DNA from: Metarhizobium sp039808465
GTDB taxonomy: Bacteria; Pseudomonadota; Alphaproteobacteria; Rhizobiales; Rhizobiaceae
Length of the DNA stretch: 28,876 nt
NCBI GenBank assembly: GCA_039808465.1
Contig: JBDHTA010000036.1
Coordinates: forward strand, 1 to 28,876
Direction of reading: 5' to 3'
The first letter of the stretch is position 1; every line of letters starts with the position of its first letter. The translations under genes were made by a program, and so were the position numbers. Positions 15,484-23,408 of this stretch are shown piece after piece. The notes beneath the pieces are model-generated. The model saw only the letters and a list, made by a program, of their open reading frames with translations, was not told the DNA's origin and did no database searches.

Positions 15484-16065
15484 ATGAACGGCAAGAAACT
15501 GGTTCTCACCGGATTGTCCGCAGCCCTTGCGCTGAGCTTCGCCGCCGAAGCCTTCGCCAAGCCCCGCCATGGCGCGGGCATGCGGATGGCGCCGGAAATC
15601 CTGTTCGTGCGCATGCTCAAGCAGGACGACGAAAACAAGGACGGCAAGATCAGCCTCGATGAAGCCAAGGCGGGGGCCGAACGCCTGTTCACCGCCATCG
15701 ATGCCGACAAGGACGGCAATGTGACGCCCGGCGAAATGCGGGCCTGGCACAAGCAGCAGCGCGAGGACCGCAAGGCCGAACGCCAGAAGGCCCGCGCCGA
15801 AAACGAAACCGCCAAGGCCGAGGACGCCAAGCCGGAAGACGCCAGGAAGGACGGCAAGCGCCATCACGGCGAACGCCATCATGACGGCAAGGGCCGCCAC
15901 GGCGCGAAATGGGGTCCGGGCGGCATGATGTTCCGCATCGCCGACAAGGACGAGAACGGCCAGGTGAGCAAGCAGGAAGCGCTGGATACCGCCGAAGCCA
16001 TGTTCAAGCGCCTCGACAAGAACAATGACGGCGTGATCTCCATCGACGACATGCCCGACCGGTAA
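15484..16065 (+). CDS. Secreted four-EF-hand calcium-binding protein with His-rich linker
   Basis: The 193-residue protein starts with a Sec signal peptide (about 1-25, ending AEAFA before KPRH), so it should be periplasmic or secreted. Four canonical EF-hand loops are visible: D49-E60, D73-E84, D154-E165 and D178-D189, each with the D-x-[DN]-x-[DN]-G pattern; the last ends in Asp instead of Glu. The two pairs are joined by a charged linker (about 90-140) with repeated HH and KDG/HDG blocks, which might bind other metals. I chose the ATG at 15484 because GGAAGGAAAG precedes it and the signal peptide follows directly; an upstream start at 15421 would bury the signal peptide. The function is unknown beyond likely calcium binding. 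Confidence 0.85.
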   Translation: MNGKKLVLTGLSAALALSFAAEAFAKPRHGAGMRMAPEILFVRMLKQDDENKDGKISLDEAKAGAERLFTAIDADKDGNVTPGEMRAWHKQQREDRKAERQKARAENETAKAEDAKPEDARKDGKRHHGERHHDGKGRHGAKWGPGGMMFRIADKDENGQVSKQEALDTAEAMFKRLDKNNDGVISIDDMPDR

Positions 16066-16086
16066 TCATTTTCGCTGACAATGCAA

Positions 16087-16118
16087 AAGCCCGCCCGGAT
16101 CGCTCCGGGCGGGCTTCA
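16087..16118. terminator. Bidirectional terminator between EF-hand gene and LOG-family gene
   Basis: AGCCCGCCCGGA (16088-16099) and TCCGGGCGGGCT (16104-16115) form a perfect 12-bp stem with a TCGC loop, flanked by an A tract on the left and TT on the right. The minus-strand reading ends in CTTTTGC, the better T run. It serves the two convergent genes. Confidence 0.85.
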
Positions 16119-16177
16119 TTCTGCCGTCAGGAAAGCCGGGCGTGACGAAGGAGAGGCCTGCGGGCCTTTCCTCCAGG

Positions 16178-17050
16178 TTACGCCAGCTCGTAAAACTCGC
16201 TGACGATCTTCCACGCCTCCTCGGCCGTCTCCACGAAGTGCAGCAGCTTCACGTCCTCCGGCGCGATGGTGCCGAATTCGGCCAGCGCCTCGAAATCGAT
16301 GATCTTGCGCCAGAAGGCCGCGCCGAACAGGATGAGCGGGATCGGCGCCATGCGGCCGGTCTGGATCAGCGTCAGCGCCTCGAACATCTCGTCCATGGTG
16401 CCGAAGCCGCCGGGAAAGACGGTGATCGCCTTGGCGCGCACCATGAAATGCATCTTGCGGATGGCGAAATAGTGGAAGTTGAAGCTGAATTCCGGCGTCA
16501 CATAGGGGTTCGGCGCCTGCTCGTGCGGCAGCACGATGTTGAGCCCGATGGAGGGCGCGCCCGCTTCCGCCGCGCCGCGATTGCCCGCTTCCATGACGCC
16601 GGGGCCGCCGCCGGTGACGACGACATATTCCTGATGCGCGAATTTCGCCGATTGCTCCGAACATAGCGCCGCGAACTTGCGCGCCTCTTCGTAATAGATG
16701 GAAGCCGCTTCGAGATTGCGCCGCTGCGTGTCGTTGCGGGCCGCCCAGGCCGCCGTTCCGGGGGCGGGAATGCGCGCTCCGCCGAACATCACCACCGTCG
16801 ACTTGATGCCGCTTTCGGTGAGCGCCATCTCGGTTTTCAGCAATTCCAGTTGCAGGCGGATCGGCCTCAGCTCCTCGCGGCAGAGGAAATCCTCGTCGGC
16901 ATAGGCAAGGCGATAGGCGGGCGAGGCCGATTGCGGCGTCTTGGGAATGCCCTCGGCGCGCCGCTTGTCGGTGGAGCTATCCTTCAGCGGATCCCAGACG
17001 CCGTCCTTGCGCCGCAACTTGTTGTTCTTCAGCTTCGCCATGCCGTCCAT
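16178..17050 (-). CDS. LOG-family Rossmann protein (TIGR00730-type)
   Basis: The 290-residue protein has the LOG/lysine-decarboxylase-like fold: VTGGGPGVMEAGNRGA (145-160) and PGGFGTMDE (213-221). LOG enzymes cleave cytokinin riboside monophosphates to free bases plus ribose 5-phosphate, but this larger bacterial type includes members of unproven activity, so I do not assign a cytokinin role. The N-terminal ninety residues are an extra, charged extension (NKLRRKDGVWDP...). Two ATGs compete: 17050, with GGAAAG 6 bases upstream, and 17041, with AAAGG about 10 bases upstream. The GGAAA lies inside a strong hairpin at 17058-17095. The gene is divergent from dapD. Confidence 0.85.
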   Translation of the reverse strand: MDGMAKLKNNKLRRKDGVWDPLKDSSTDKRRAEGIPKTPQSASPAYRLAYADEDFLCREELRPIRLQLELLKTEMALTESGIKSTVVMFGGARIPAPGTAAWAARNDTQRRNLEAASIYYEEARKFAALCSEQSAKFAHQEYVVVTGGGPGVMEAGNRGAAEAGAPSIGLNIVLPHEQAPNPYVTPEFSFNFHYFAIRKMHFMVRAKAITVFPGGFGTMDEMFEALTLIQTGRMAPIPLILFGAAFWRKIIDFEALAEFGTIAPEDVKLLHFVETAEEAWKIVSEFYELA

Positions 17051-17057
17051 ACCTTTC

Positions 17058-17095
17058 TTTCCGGCGGCGCGGGCCGGGCGCGCCGCCGCCGGAAA
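17058..17095. promoter_or_regulatory. Large GC-rich hairpin overlapping the LOG-gene ribosome-binding region
   Basis: TTTCCGGCGGCG (17058-17069) and CGCCGCCGGAAA (17084-17095) form a perfect 12-bp stem, with more pairing possible inside the loop. In the LOG-gene transcript the GGAAA of the likely ribosome-binding site is the 3' end of this stem, so the hairpin could hide the site. It lies about 110 bases before the dapD start. Confidence 0.45.
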
Positions 17096-17203
17096 AACGA
17101 TTTCATTTTGCGGGATCATCCTGTAGAGCAGGGAACCGAAACGACGGTTTCGACCCCGGTTTTCCCGATATTGACGATAGACCGCGAAGTTTAAGGAATT
17201 CTC

Positions 17204-18061
17204 ATGACCAGCGCCGACCTCGCCTCGCTTGAAAAGACCATCGAAGCCGCTTTCGACAATCGCGACAGCATCAGCACCGCCACGCGCGGCGAGGTGCGCG
17301 ACGCGGTCGAGACGGCGCTGAACCTGCTCGACAGCGGCAAGGCCCGCGTCGCCACCCGCGGCGAGGACGGCCAGTGGTCGGTGCATCAATGGCTGAAGAA
17401 GGCCGTGCTGCTCTCCTTCCGCCTCAACCCGATGGAGATCGTCAAGGGCGGCCCCGGCGACAGCGCCTGGTGGGACAAGGTGCCCTCCAAGTTCGACGGC
17501 TGGGGCGCTGGCGATTTCGAGCGCGCCGGTTTCCGCGCCGTGCCGAACTGCGTCGTGCGCCGCTCGGCCTATGTCGCGCCGAATGCCGTGCTGATGCCCT
17601 CCTTCGTCAATCTCGGCGCCTATGTCGGTGAAGGTACCATGGTCGACACCTGGGCGACCGTCGGCTCCTGCGCGCAGATCGGCAGCCATGTGCATCTGTC
17701 CGGCGGCGTCGGCATCGGCGGCGTGCTGGAGCCGATGCAGGCAGGCCCCACCATCATCGAGGACAATTGCTTCATCGGCGCCCGCTCGGAAGTGGTGGAA
17801 GGCTGCATCGTGCGCGAGGGCTCCGTGCTCGGCATGGGCGTCTTCATCGGCAAGTCCACGAAGATCGTCGACCGCGCCACCGGCGAAATCACCTATGGCG
17901 AAGTGCCGCCCTACTCCGTCGTCGTCGCGGGTTCGCTGCCCTCGGACAAGACCATGCCGAACGGCCAGCCCGCTCCCGGTCTCTATTGCGCCGTCATCGT
18001 CAAGCGCGTCGACGCGCAGACGCGTTCCAAGACCGGCATCAACGAACTGCTGCGCGACTGA
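17204..18061 (+). CDS. dapD: Tetrahydrodipicolinate N-succinyltransferase
   Basis: DapD transfers succinyl from succinyl-CoA to tetrahydrodipicolinate in the lysine/meso-diaminopimelate pathway. The 285-residue protein has an N-terminal helical domain followed by a left-handed beta-helix made of hexapeptide repeats (VVRRSAYVAPNAVLMPSFVN, then GEGTMVDTWATVGSCAQIGS), the family core GGVGIGGVLEP, and SEVVEGCIVREGSVLG. Length is typical. The ATG at 17204 has TAAGGAA about 7 bases upstream. A strong hairpin follows the stop. dapE, two reactions later in the pathway, is 1.3 kb downstream on the same strand with an aldo/keto reductase gene inserted in the opposite orientation. Confidence 0.97.
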   Translation: MTSADLASLEKTIEAAFDNRDSISTATRGEVRDAVETALNLLDSGKARVATRGEDGQWSVHQWLKKAVLLSFRLNPMEIVKGGPGDSAWWDKVPSKFDGWGAGDFERAGFRAVPNCVVRRSAYVAPNAVLMPSFVNLGAYVGEGTMVDTWATVGSCAQIGSHVHLSGGVGIGGVLEPMQAGPTIIEDNCFIGARSEVVEGCIVREGSVLGMGVFIGKSTKIVDRATGEITYGEVPPYSVVVAGSLPSDKTMPNGQPAPGLYCAVIVKRVDAQTRSKTGINELLRD

Positions 18062-18087
18062 CCGCAACCGAATTTCCGGTTCAGACC

Positions 18088-18124
18088 AAACACCCCCGAA
18101 GCCATCGCTCCGGGGGTGTTTTCG
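18088..18124 (+). terminator. Terminator after dapD
   Basis: AACACCCCCG (18089-18098) and CGGGGGTGTT (18111-18120) form a 10-bp stem, followed by TTCG; the T run TGTTTTC overlaps the stem end. It also faces the convergent aldo/keto reductase gene, whose stop is at 18132, and could serve both. Confidence 0.75.
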
Positions 18125-18131
18125 TTCAAGC

Positions 18132-19172
18132 TTATGCCTCGAAGGGGGCGGGACGGCGCGAGGCGCCCTGACGCTCCAGCATCCAGCCGGGATATTCCTT
18201 CGGAAGCGCGCTGACGGCATCGAGCTTTTCCATCTCCGCCGCATCCAGCCGCAGCCGGGTGGCGGCAAGGTTCTGCTCCAGTTGATCCAGACGCTTGGCG
18301 CCGATGATGACGCTGGTGACGAACGGCTTGGCGAGGATATAGGCCAGCGCCACTTCCGCGACGCTGACGCCCCGCGCCCCGGCAATCTCACGCATGACGG
18401 CGACCGACGCCCAGGCGCGATCCTGCTCCACCGGCGGGAAATCGAAATTCGCCCGCCGCCCTTCGCCATTGCCCGGCGCGCCGGGGCCGTATTTGCCCGA
18501 CAGCAGCCCGCCCGCCAGCGGCGACCAGACCATCAGCCCCAGCTTTTCCTCCTGCAACAGCGGCACGATCTCCCGCTCCAGATCGCGCCCGGCGATGGAA
18601 TAATAGGCCTGCACCGTCTCGAAGCGGGCAAAGCCGCGCCGTTCGGAAACGCCGAGCGCCTTGGCGATGCGCCATGCCTGCCAGTTGGAAACACCGGCAT
18701 AGCGCACCAGCCCCTGCCGCACGAGATCGTCCAGCGCCCGCAGGGTTTCCTCGATGGGCGTCACCGGATCGGTCGCGTGGATCTGGTAGAGGTCGACATG
18801 ATCGGTATGCAACCGCTCCAGGCTTTGCTGGACCGAATCCATGATATGCCCGCGAGAAGCGCCGCGATCGTTCGGCTTGCCGCTCATTTCGCCATAGACC
18901 TTGGTGGCGATGACCACATCCTGCCGCCGCACGCCGAGATTCTTCAAGGCCTGCCCGAGCAGCCTTTCGGAAGCGCCGAAGGAATAGATGTCGGCGGTAT
19001 CGATGAAATTGACACCGGCGGCAAGCGAGCGCCCGACGATGCGGTCCGCCATGTCCTGATCGACATCGGCGATCGCGCCCCAGTATTTGCCCCCGGCCTC
19101 GCCGAAGGTCATGGTGCCCAGGCAAAGCTCGGACACGAAAAGACCGGTATTACCCAATTGATTGTAACGCAT
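18132..19172 (-). CDS. Aldo/keto reductase
   Basis: A 346-residue NADPH-dependent oxidoreductase with a TIM-barrel. The catalytic tetrad is visible: Asp58 and Tyr63 in FIDTADIY, Lys91 in IATKVYG and His132 in YQIHATD. The C-terminal cofactor segment SVIIGAKRLDQLEQN is also present. The closest groups by pattern are the AKR families related to YajO or to voltage-gated potassium channel beta subunits; the substrate is unknown. The ATG at 19172 follows AGGAGCTTTC on the minus strand. It is convergent with dapD and divergent from dapE, and has no obvious role in lysine synthesis. Confidence 0.9.
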   Translation of the reverse strand: MRYNQLGNTGLFVSELCLGTMTFGEAGGKYWGAIADVDQDMADRIVGRSLAAGVNFIDTADIYSFGASERLLGQALKNLGVRRQDVVIATKVYGEMSGKPNDRGASRGHIMDSVQQSLERLHTDHVDLYQIHATDPVTPIEETLRALDDLVRQGLVRYAGVSNWQAWRIAKALGVSERRGFARFETVQAYYSIAGRDLEREIVPLLQEEKLGLMVWSPLAGGLLSGKYGPGAPGNGEGRRANFDFPPVEQDRAWASVAVMREIAGARGVSVAEVALAYILAKPFVTSVIIGAKRLDQLEQNLAATRLRLDAAEMEKLDAVSALPKEYPGWMLERQGASRRPAPFEA

Positions 19173-19350
19173 GGATGAAAGCTCCTGATGAAATCGAGGG
19201 CGGGGCCGGGCCTGAGGCGGCCGCGAACGCAGAACGGGCGGCCTTCCCGGCGCGGAAAGCGTGACAGCATCGGCGGGATCGGCTACACAGCCCCGGTCAC
19301 ATATAGGAACGACTCACCGGCCCTGAAAGGCCACTATCGGTTTGATTTTC

Positions 19351-20544
19351 ATGCGCCCCACCGATCCGATCGCCAATCTGCAATCCCTCGTCCGCTGCCC
19401 GTCCGTGACGCCCGCCGAAGGCGGGGCGCTGACGGCTCTCACCGCCATGCTGGAGCCGCTCGGCTTTGCCGTGGAGCGGGTGACGGCGCGGGAAGACGGC
19501 ACGCCCGACATCGACAACCTCTATGCGCGCCTCGGCGACAGCGGCCCGCATCTGATGTTCGCGGGCCATACCGATGTTGTGCCCGTGGGTGACGAGGCCG
19601 CATGGACGCACCCGCCCTTCGCCGCGGAAATCGCAAACGGAGAGCTTTTCGGGCGCGGCGCGGTGGATATGAAGGGCGGCATCGCCTGCTTCATCGCGGC
19701 AATCGCCCGCCACATCGAAAAGCACGGCGCGCCCGAAGGCTCGGTTTCCTTCCTCATCACCGGCGACGAGGAAGGCCCGGCGATCAACGGCACCACCAAA
19801 CTGCTGCAATGGGCGGCGGAAAAGGGCGAGCGCTGGGACGCCTGCCTCGTCGGCGAGCCGACCAATCCCGATACGCTGGGCGACATGATCAAGATCGGAC
19901 GGCGCGGCTCGTTGTCCGGCCGCATCACCGTGCATGGCGTGCAGGGCCATGCCGCCTATCCGCATCTCGCCGACAATCCGGTGCGCGGGCTGCTGCAACT
20001 GGCCGATGCGCTGCTCTATCCCGCCTTCGACGCGGGGACGGCGGATTTCCAGCCGTCGAACCTCGAAATCACCAGCATCGATGTCGGCAATGCCGCCACC
20101 AACGTCATCCCCGCGAAGGCGACCGCGAGCTTCAACATCCGCTTCAACGACACATGGAGCGCCGCCAGCCTCAAGGCCGAAATCGAGGCGCGGCTGGCGA
20201 AGGCCGCCGCCGATCAGCGCCTGCGCCCCGGCCGCGCGCCCGCTTCCTACGATCTCGTCTGGGCGGAGCGCCCGAGCCATGTCTTCCTGACCCGCGACAA
20301 CGCGCTGATCGAATCGCTGTCGGGGGCGATTTCCGCTGTCACCGGGCGCGAGCCGAAACTCTCCACCACCGGCGGCACCTCGGATGCCCGTTTCATCAAG
20401 GATTACTGCCCGGTGGTCGAGTTCGGCCTTGTCGGCCAGACCATGCATATGGTGGACGAGCGCGTGGCGGTGGCCGATCTGGAAACCCTGACGCGCATCT
20501 ACGAAACCTTCATCGACCGCTGGTTCGGCCATGCCGTCCCTTAA
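19351..20544 (+). CDS. dapE: Succinyl-diaminopimelate desuccinylase
   Basis: DapE hydrolyses N-succinyl-L,L-diaminopimelate to succinate and L,L-diaminopimelate, feeding lysine and peptidoglycan. The 397-residue M20-family metalloenzyme shows the zinc-site residues His73 and Asp75 (AGHTDVVP), Asp106 (GRGAVDMKGG), Glu140 and Glu141 (GDEEGPA), and the final His in QTMHMVDE. A TTG at 19342 would add three residues; the ATG at 19351 is preferred. There is no close strong ribosome-binding site. The stop overlaps the start of the following membrane-protein gene by 14 bases, suggesting translational coupling. Confidence 0.96.
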   Translation: MRPTDPIANLQSLVRCPSVTPAEGGALTALTAMLEPLGFAVERVTAREDGTPDIDNLYARLGDSGPHLMFAGHTDVVPVGDEAAWTHPPFAAEIANGELFGRGAVDMKGGIACFIAAIARHIEKHGAPEGSVSFLITGDEEGPAINGTTKLLQWAAEKGERWDACLVGEPTNPDTLGDMIKIGRRGSLSGRITVHGVQGHAAYPHLADNPVRGLLQLADALLYPAFDAGTADFQPSNLEITSIDVGNAATNVIPAKATASFNIRFNDTWSAASLKAEIEARLAKAAADQRLRPGRAPASYDLVWAERPSHVFLTRDNALIESLSGAISAVTGREPKLSTTGGTSDARFIKDYCPVVEFGLVGQTMHMVDERVAVADLETLTRIYETFIDRWFGHAVP

Positions 20545-21127
20545 GGAAATCGAGTACTATCTGCGCGGGCTGTGGCTGCTGATTTTCGGACGGGCGCAAG
20601 GGTTCGGCTATCTGGATTTGAGCGAGCGCGGCGCGATGCGCTCCTTCTGGGCCATCGTCTGGTGCTTTCCGGCCACCGTCATCAGCTGGATCTGGTGGCG
20701 GTCGGCCTTTCTCAGCGGCTATCCGCCGGGCACGAAAACGGGGCTGTCCTTCTTCCTGCGGCTGGCCATGGTGGAGGCGATGAACTGGATCCTGCCGCTG
20801 GTGCTGGCCGGTTTCCTGTGCCTGTTCCTCGGCTTCCGGCAGCGCTTCTTCGCCATCGTGTCGGTCACGAACTGGCTGTCGGTGCCGCTGGCCTACGCCT
20901 ATGCCTTCGTGGTGCTGCTTGCCATGGTCTTGCCCGGCATGCAGGGGCTCGCCACGCTGCTATGGCTGGCGCTGATCCTGCTGCTGGTGTTCTCGCTGGT
21001 GCGGCTGCTCCGGATGATCTGCGGGCCGCAGCCCCTGGCGGTTGCGGCGCTGACGCTGGTGCTGCTGGTGCCGGGCATGTTCCTCTCCAGCCTGTTGCAG
21101 CAATATCTCGGCGTCTATCCGGTCTGA
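20531..21127 (+). CDS. Conserved-looking multi-pass membrane protein downstream of dapE
   Basis: The 198-residue protein has about five hydrophobic helices (about 37-55, 75-100, 106-136, 140-162 and 170-192) and a short cytosolic N-terminus (MPSLKEIEYYLRGLW). I do not recognise a catalytic motif or characterised family. The start overlaps the dapE stop by 14 bases, which suggests coupled expression, but this does not prove a role in lysine synthesis. Its last 13 bases overlap the end of the convergent arsC gene. The codon pattern and strand match real coding sequence. Confidence 0.75.
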   Translation: MPSLKEIEYYLRGLWLLIFGRAQGFGYLDLSERGAMRSFWAIVWCFPATVISWIWWRSAFLSGYPPGTKTGLSFFLRLAMVEAMNWILPLVLAGFLCLFLGFRQRFFAIVSVTNWLSVPLAYAYAFVVLLAMVLPGMQGLATLLWLALILLLVFSLVRLLRMICGPQPLAVAALTLVLLVPGMFLSSLLQQYLGVYPV

Positions 21128-21531
21128 CCGGAGGCCTCCACAACCTCGCCGTCTTCCTTCACGAAGCGGCCGATGGCGGGGTTCGGCAGGATTTCCAGCA
21201 CCTTTTCCGAGGGGCGACACAGGCGGATGCCCATTTCCGACATGACGATAGGGCGCTCGATCAGGATCGGGTGTTCCAGCATGGCGTCGAGAAGCTCGCG
21301 GTCCGTCAGGCTTTCATCGCCCAGCCCCAGCTCCTCATAGGGCGTGCCTTTCCTGCGCAGGAGATCGCGGGGCGACATGTCCAGCGCCACCAGCAGCGCC
21401 ACAAGTTGCTGGCGCGTCGGCGGCTCCTTCAGATATTCAATGATCTCGGGCTCGACGCCGGACTGGCGGATCATCGCCAGCACATTGCGCGAGGTGCCGC
21501 AGGCGGGATTATGAAAAATCGTCACCGTCAT
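21115..21531 (-). CDS. arsC: ArsC-family arsenate reductase (glutaredoxin type)
   Basis: The 138-residue thioredoxin-fold protein has the NPACGTSRN motif with catalytic Cys11 and IEYLKEPPT typical of the glutaredoxin-coupled ArsC family. It would reduce arsenate to arsenite with glutathione/glutaredoxin. Some relatives (YfgD/Spx-like) do not act on arsenate, and no arsenite pump or ArsR gene is nearby, so the physiological role is uncertain. AGGGGC lies about 8 bases before the ATG. It is downstream of truA on the same strand, separated by a palindromic repeat. Confidence 0.9.
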   Translation of the reverse strand: MTVTIFHNPACGTSRNVLAMIRQSGVEPEIIEYLKEPPTRQQLVALLVALDMSPRDLLRRKGTPYEELGLGDESLTDRELLDAMLEHPILIERPIVMSEMGIRLCRPSEKVLEILPNPAIGRFVKEDGEVVEASGQTG

Positions 21532-21569
21532 CAGATTGCCCCTGTTGTCATTTTCCCCAACGAACTCTC

Positions 21570-21672
21570 GAGCGTTTCCGATTTTCTTCGAATCGCGAAA
21601 ACGCTCTCACTCCCTGTTTTCACGCATGTCCGGACGCAAAACCGCGTTTGGCGCTTTTGCTGGAAATGCCCT
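21570..21672. repeat. Palindromic repeat, type A, full-length copy (about 103 bp)
   Basis: The element starts GAGCGTTTCC and ends GGAAATGCCC, which are near-perfect inverted ends. It has a strong internal hairpin in the left half (GAGCGTTTtCG-type arm against CGCGAAAACGCTC, 21570-21606) and a right half with CGGACGCAAAACCGCG. Its left half recurs at 25290-25341. From memory it resembles palindromic elements of Brucella and Ochrobactrum (Bru-RS type). Its right end overlaps the truA stop codon. Confidence 0.65.
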
Positions 21673-22435
21673 AGCGCTCCGGTATGATCTCCGGATAATC
21701 GACCCGCAGGAAATACAGCCCCTCCGGCGGCGCCACCGGGCCGCATTCTTTACGGTTTCGGGCCTCCAGCGCAAGGCGTACATCGTCCGGCGACATTTTT
21801 CCGTCGCCCGCCAGTTTCAGCGTGCCCGCGAAGGAGCGGATCTGGTTGTGCAGGAAGCTCTGCGCCGAGGCGCGGATTTCGATCACCTCGCCGCTCCGCG
21901 TCACATCCAGCCGGTCGAGCGTGCGCACCGGGCTTGTGGCCTGACAATGGGCGGAGCGGAAGGTGGTGAAGTCGTGCTTGCCGACCAGCATCTGCGCCGC
22001 CGCATGCATGGCCTCGTGATCCAGCCGCTTCGGCACCCACCAGGCGCGGTTCGCCTCCAGCGCCAGGCGCGCCGGACGGTTGACGATGCGGTAGAGATAA
22101 TGCCGCCTCAGGGCCGAGAAGCGGGCATCGAAATGCGCGGGCGCCTCCAGAACCTCGATCACCGACACCGCCTCGCCCGCCATCGCCAGATGGGCGTTCA
22201 GCGCGTTGCGCAGCTTGTAGGGCGCCCAATCGCGTGAAAGATCGAGATGGATCACCTGCCCCAGCGCATGCACGCCGGAATCGGTGCGGCCCGCGCCGCG
22301 AATCGAAACGGTTTCGCCGGTCAGCGACAGAACCGCCCCTTCCAGCGCGCCCTGCACGGAAGCGCCGTTTTCCTGCCGCTGCCAGCCGACATAGGGCGTG
22401 CCGTCATATTCGACCGTCAGTCGGAAACGCGGCAT
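21671..22435 (-). CDS. truA: tRNA pseudouridine(38-40) synthase
   Basis: TruA converts uridines 38-40 of the tRNA anticodon arm to pseudouridine. The 254-residue protein carries the family start FRLTVEYDGTPYVGWQRQ and the catalytic RGAGRTDSGVHALGQ with Asp52, then the C-terminal FLHNQIRSFAGTL. The frame stays open for 228 bases upstream inside fmt, but homologues begin at MPRFRLTVEYDG. The ATG at 22435 overlaps the fmt stop by one base in a TGATG arrangement. Its stop codon lies in the end of the type A repeat. It is last in the def-fmt-truA cluster. Confidence 0.97.
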   Translation of the reverse strand: MPRFRLTVEYDGTPYVGWQRQENGASVQGALEGAVLSLTGETVSIRGAGRTDSGVHALGQVIHLDLSRDWAPYKLRNALNAHLAMAGEAVSVIEVLEAPAHFDARFSALRRHYLYRIVNRPARLALEANRAWWVPKRLDHEAMHAAAQMLVGKHDFTTFRSAHCQATSPVRTLDRLDVTRSGEVIEIRASAQSFLHNQIRSFAGTLKLAGDGKMSPDDVRLALEARNRKECGPVAPPEGLYFLRVDYPEIIPER

Positions 22436-23370
22436 CAGCCGAGCCTCGCGCCAGCCGGAACCGGCGTGCCGCGCAGGAAATCCGCGGCCGAAAGCGGCTT
22501 GCCGCCCGCCTTCTGCAAGCGTGTCAGCCGCACCGCGCCGCCGCCGCAGGCAACCGTCAGATCGCCGCCGGTCACCATGCCCGCCTCGCCCGCGCCATCG
22601 GCCATTTCGCTCGCCAGCACCTTCACCCGCTCCGGCTTGCCGCCGATTTCCATCTCGAACCATGCCCCCGGAAAGGGCGACAGGCCGCGAATGTGATTGT
22701 GCACCTCACGGGCGGGGCGGGTGAAATCGATGCGGGTCTCGCCCTTGCCGATCTTGGCGGCATAGAGCACGCCCTCTTCCGGCTGCGGTGTCAGCGGCAG
22801 ATCGCCCGCTTCCAGCGCCGCCATCGCTTCCACCATGGCTTTCGCGCCGGTCAGCATCAGGCGGTCGTGCAATTCGCCCGCCGTCATGGTTTCGCCGATC
22901 TCCACCTCGCGGGTCAGCGCCACGGGGCCGGTGTCCAGCCCCTTGTCCATCTTCATCACCATCATGCCGGTCTTTGCATCGCCCGCCATGATCGCCCGCT
23001 GGATGGGGGCGGCGCCGCGCCAGCGCGGCAACAGCGAGGCATGGCCGTTATAGCAGCCGAGCCGCGTGCCGGTGAGGATCGCTTCCGGCAGAAGCAGCCC
23101 GTAGGCGACGACGACGGCGGCATCGGCATCGATCTCGCGAAAGGCCTGCCGGTCTTCCTCCGCCTTGAAATTCACAGGGGTCAGCACGGGAATGCCGAGC
23201 AGTTCGGCCGCCTGATGCACGGGGGATTTCACCACATCCAGCCCGCGCCGCCCGCCGGGGCGCGGCGGCTGCGTGTAGCAGGCAACGACCCTGTGCCCGG
23301 CCTCGGCCAGCGCCCTGAGCGTCGGCACCGAAAATTCCGGCGTGCCCATGAAGATGATGCGCAGGGACAT
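22435..23370 (-). CDS. fmt: Methionyl-tRNA formyltransferase
   Basis: Fmt formylates initiator Met-tRNA with 10-formyltetrahydrofolate. The 311-residue protein has the N-terminal RIIFMGTPEFSVPTL, the active-site CYNGHASLLPRWRGAAPIQ with Asn108 and His110, and MDKGLDTGP with Asp146, then the C-terminal OB-like domain. A GTG at 23379 would add three residues; the ATG at 23370 has AAGGG 8 bases upstream and starts directly before the Rossmann strand. It lies 38 bases after def and overlaps truA by one base, so the three are probably one transcript. Def then removes the formyl group that Fmt adds. Confidence 0.97.
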   Translation of the reverse strand: MSLRIIFMGTPEFSVPTLRALAEAGHRVVACYTQPPRPGGRRGLDVVKSPVHQAAELLGIPVLTPVNFKAEEDRQAFREIDADAAVVVAYGLLLPEAILTGTRLGCYNGHASLLPRWRGAAPIQRAIMAGDAKTGMMVMKMDKGLDTGPVALTREVEIGETMTAGELHDRLMLTGAKAMVEAMAALEAGDLPLTPQPEEGVLYAAKIGKGETRIDFTRPAREVHNHIRGLSPFPGAWFEMEIGGKPERVKVLASEMADGAGEAGMVTGGDLTVACGGGAVRLTRLQKAGGKPLSAADFLRGTPVPAGARLG

Positions 23371-23408
23371 CGGATTCACCCTTTTCTATCGGGTTCGGAA
23401 AGCGGCCG

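Noticed and set aside
16178..17050. Calling the LOG-family protein a cytokinin-activating enzyme or lysine decarboxylase
   Set aside because: Only the shared Rossmann motifs are visible; the larger bacterial group includes members without shown activity of that kind.
16178..18469. A 763-codon minus-strand frame that contains the LOG protein plus an N-terminal extension across dapD
   Set aside because: The extension is antisense to dapD and part of the aldo/keto reductase gene in another frame; the LOG protein begins near 17050.
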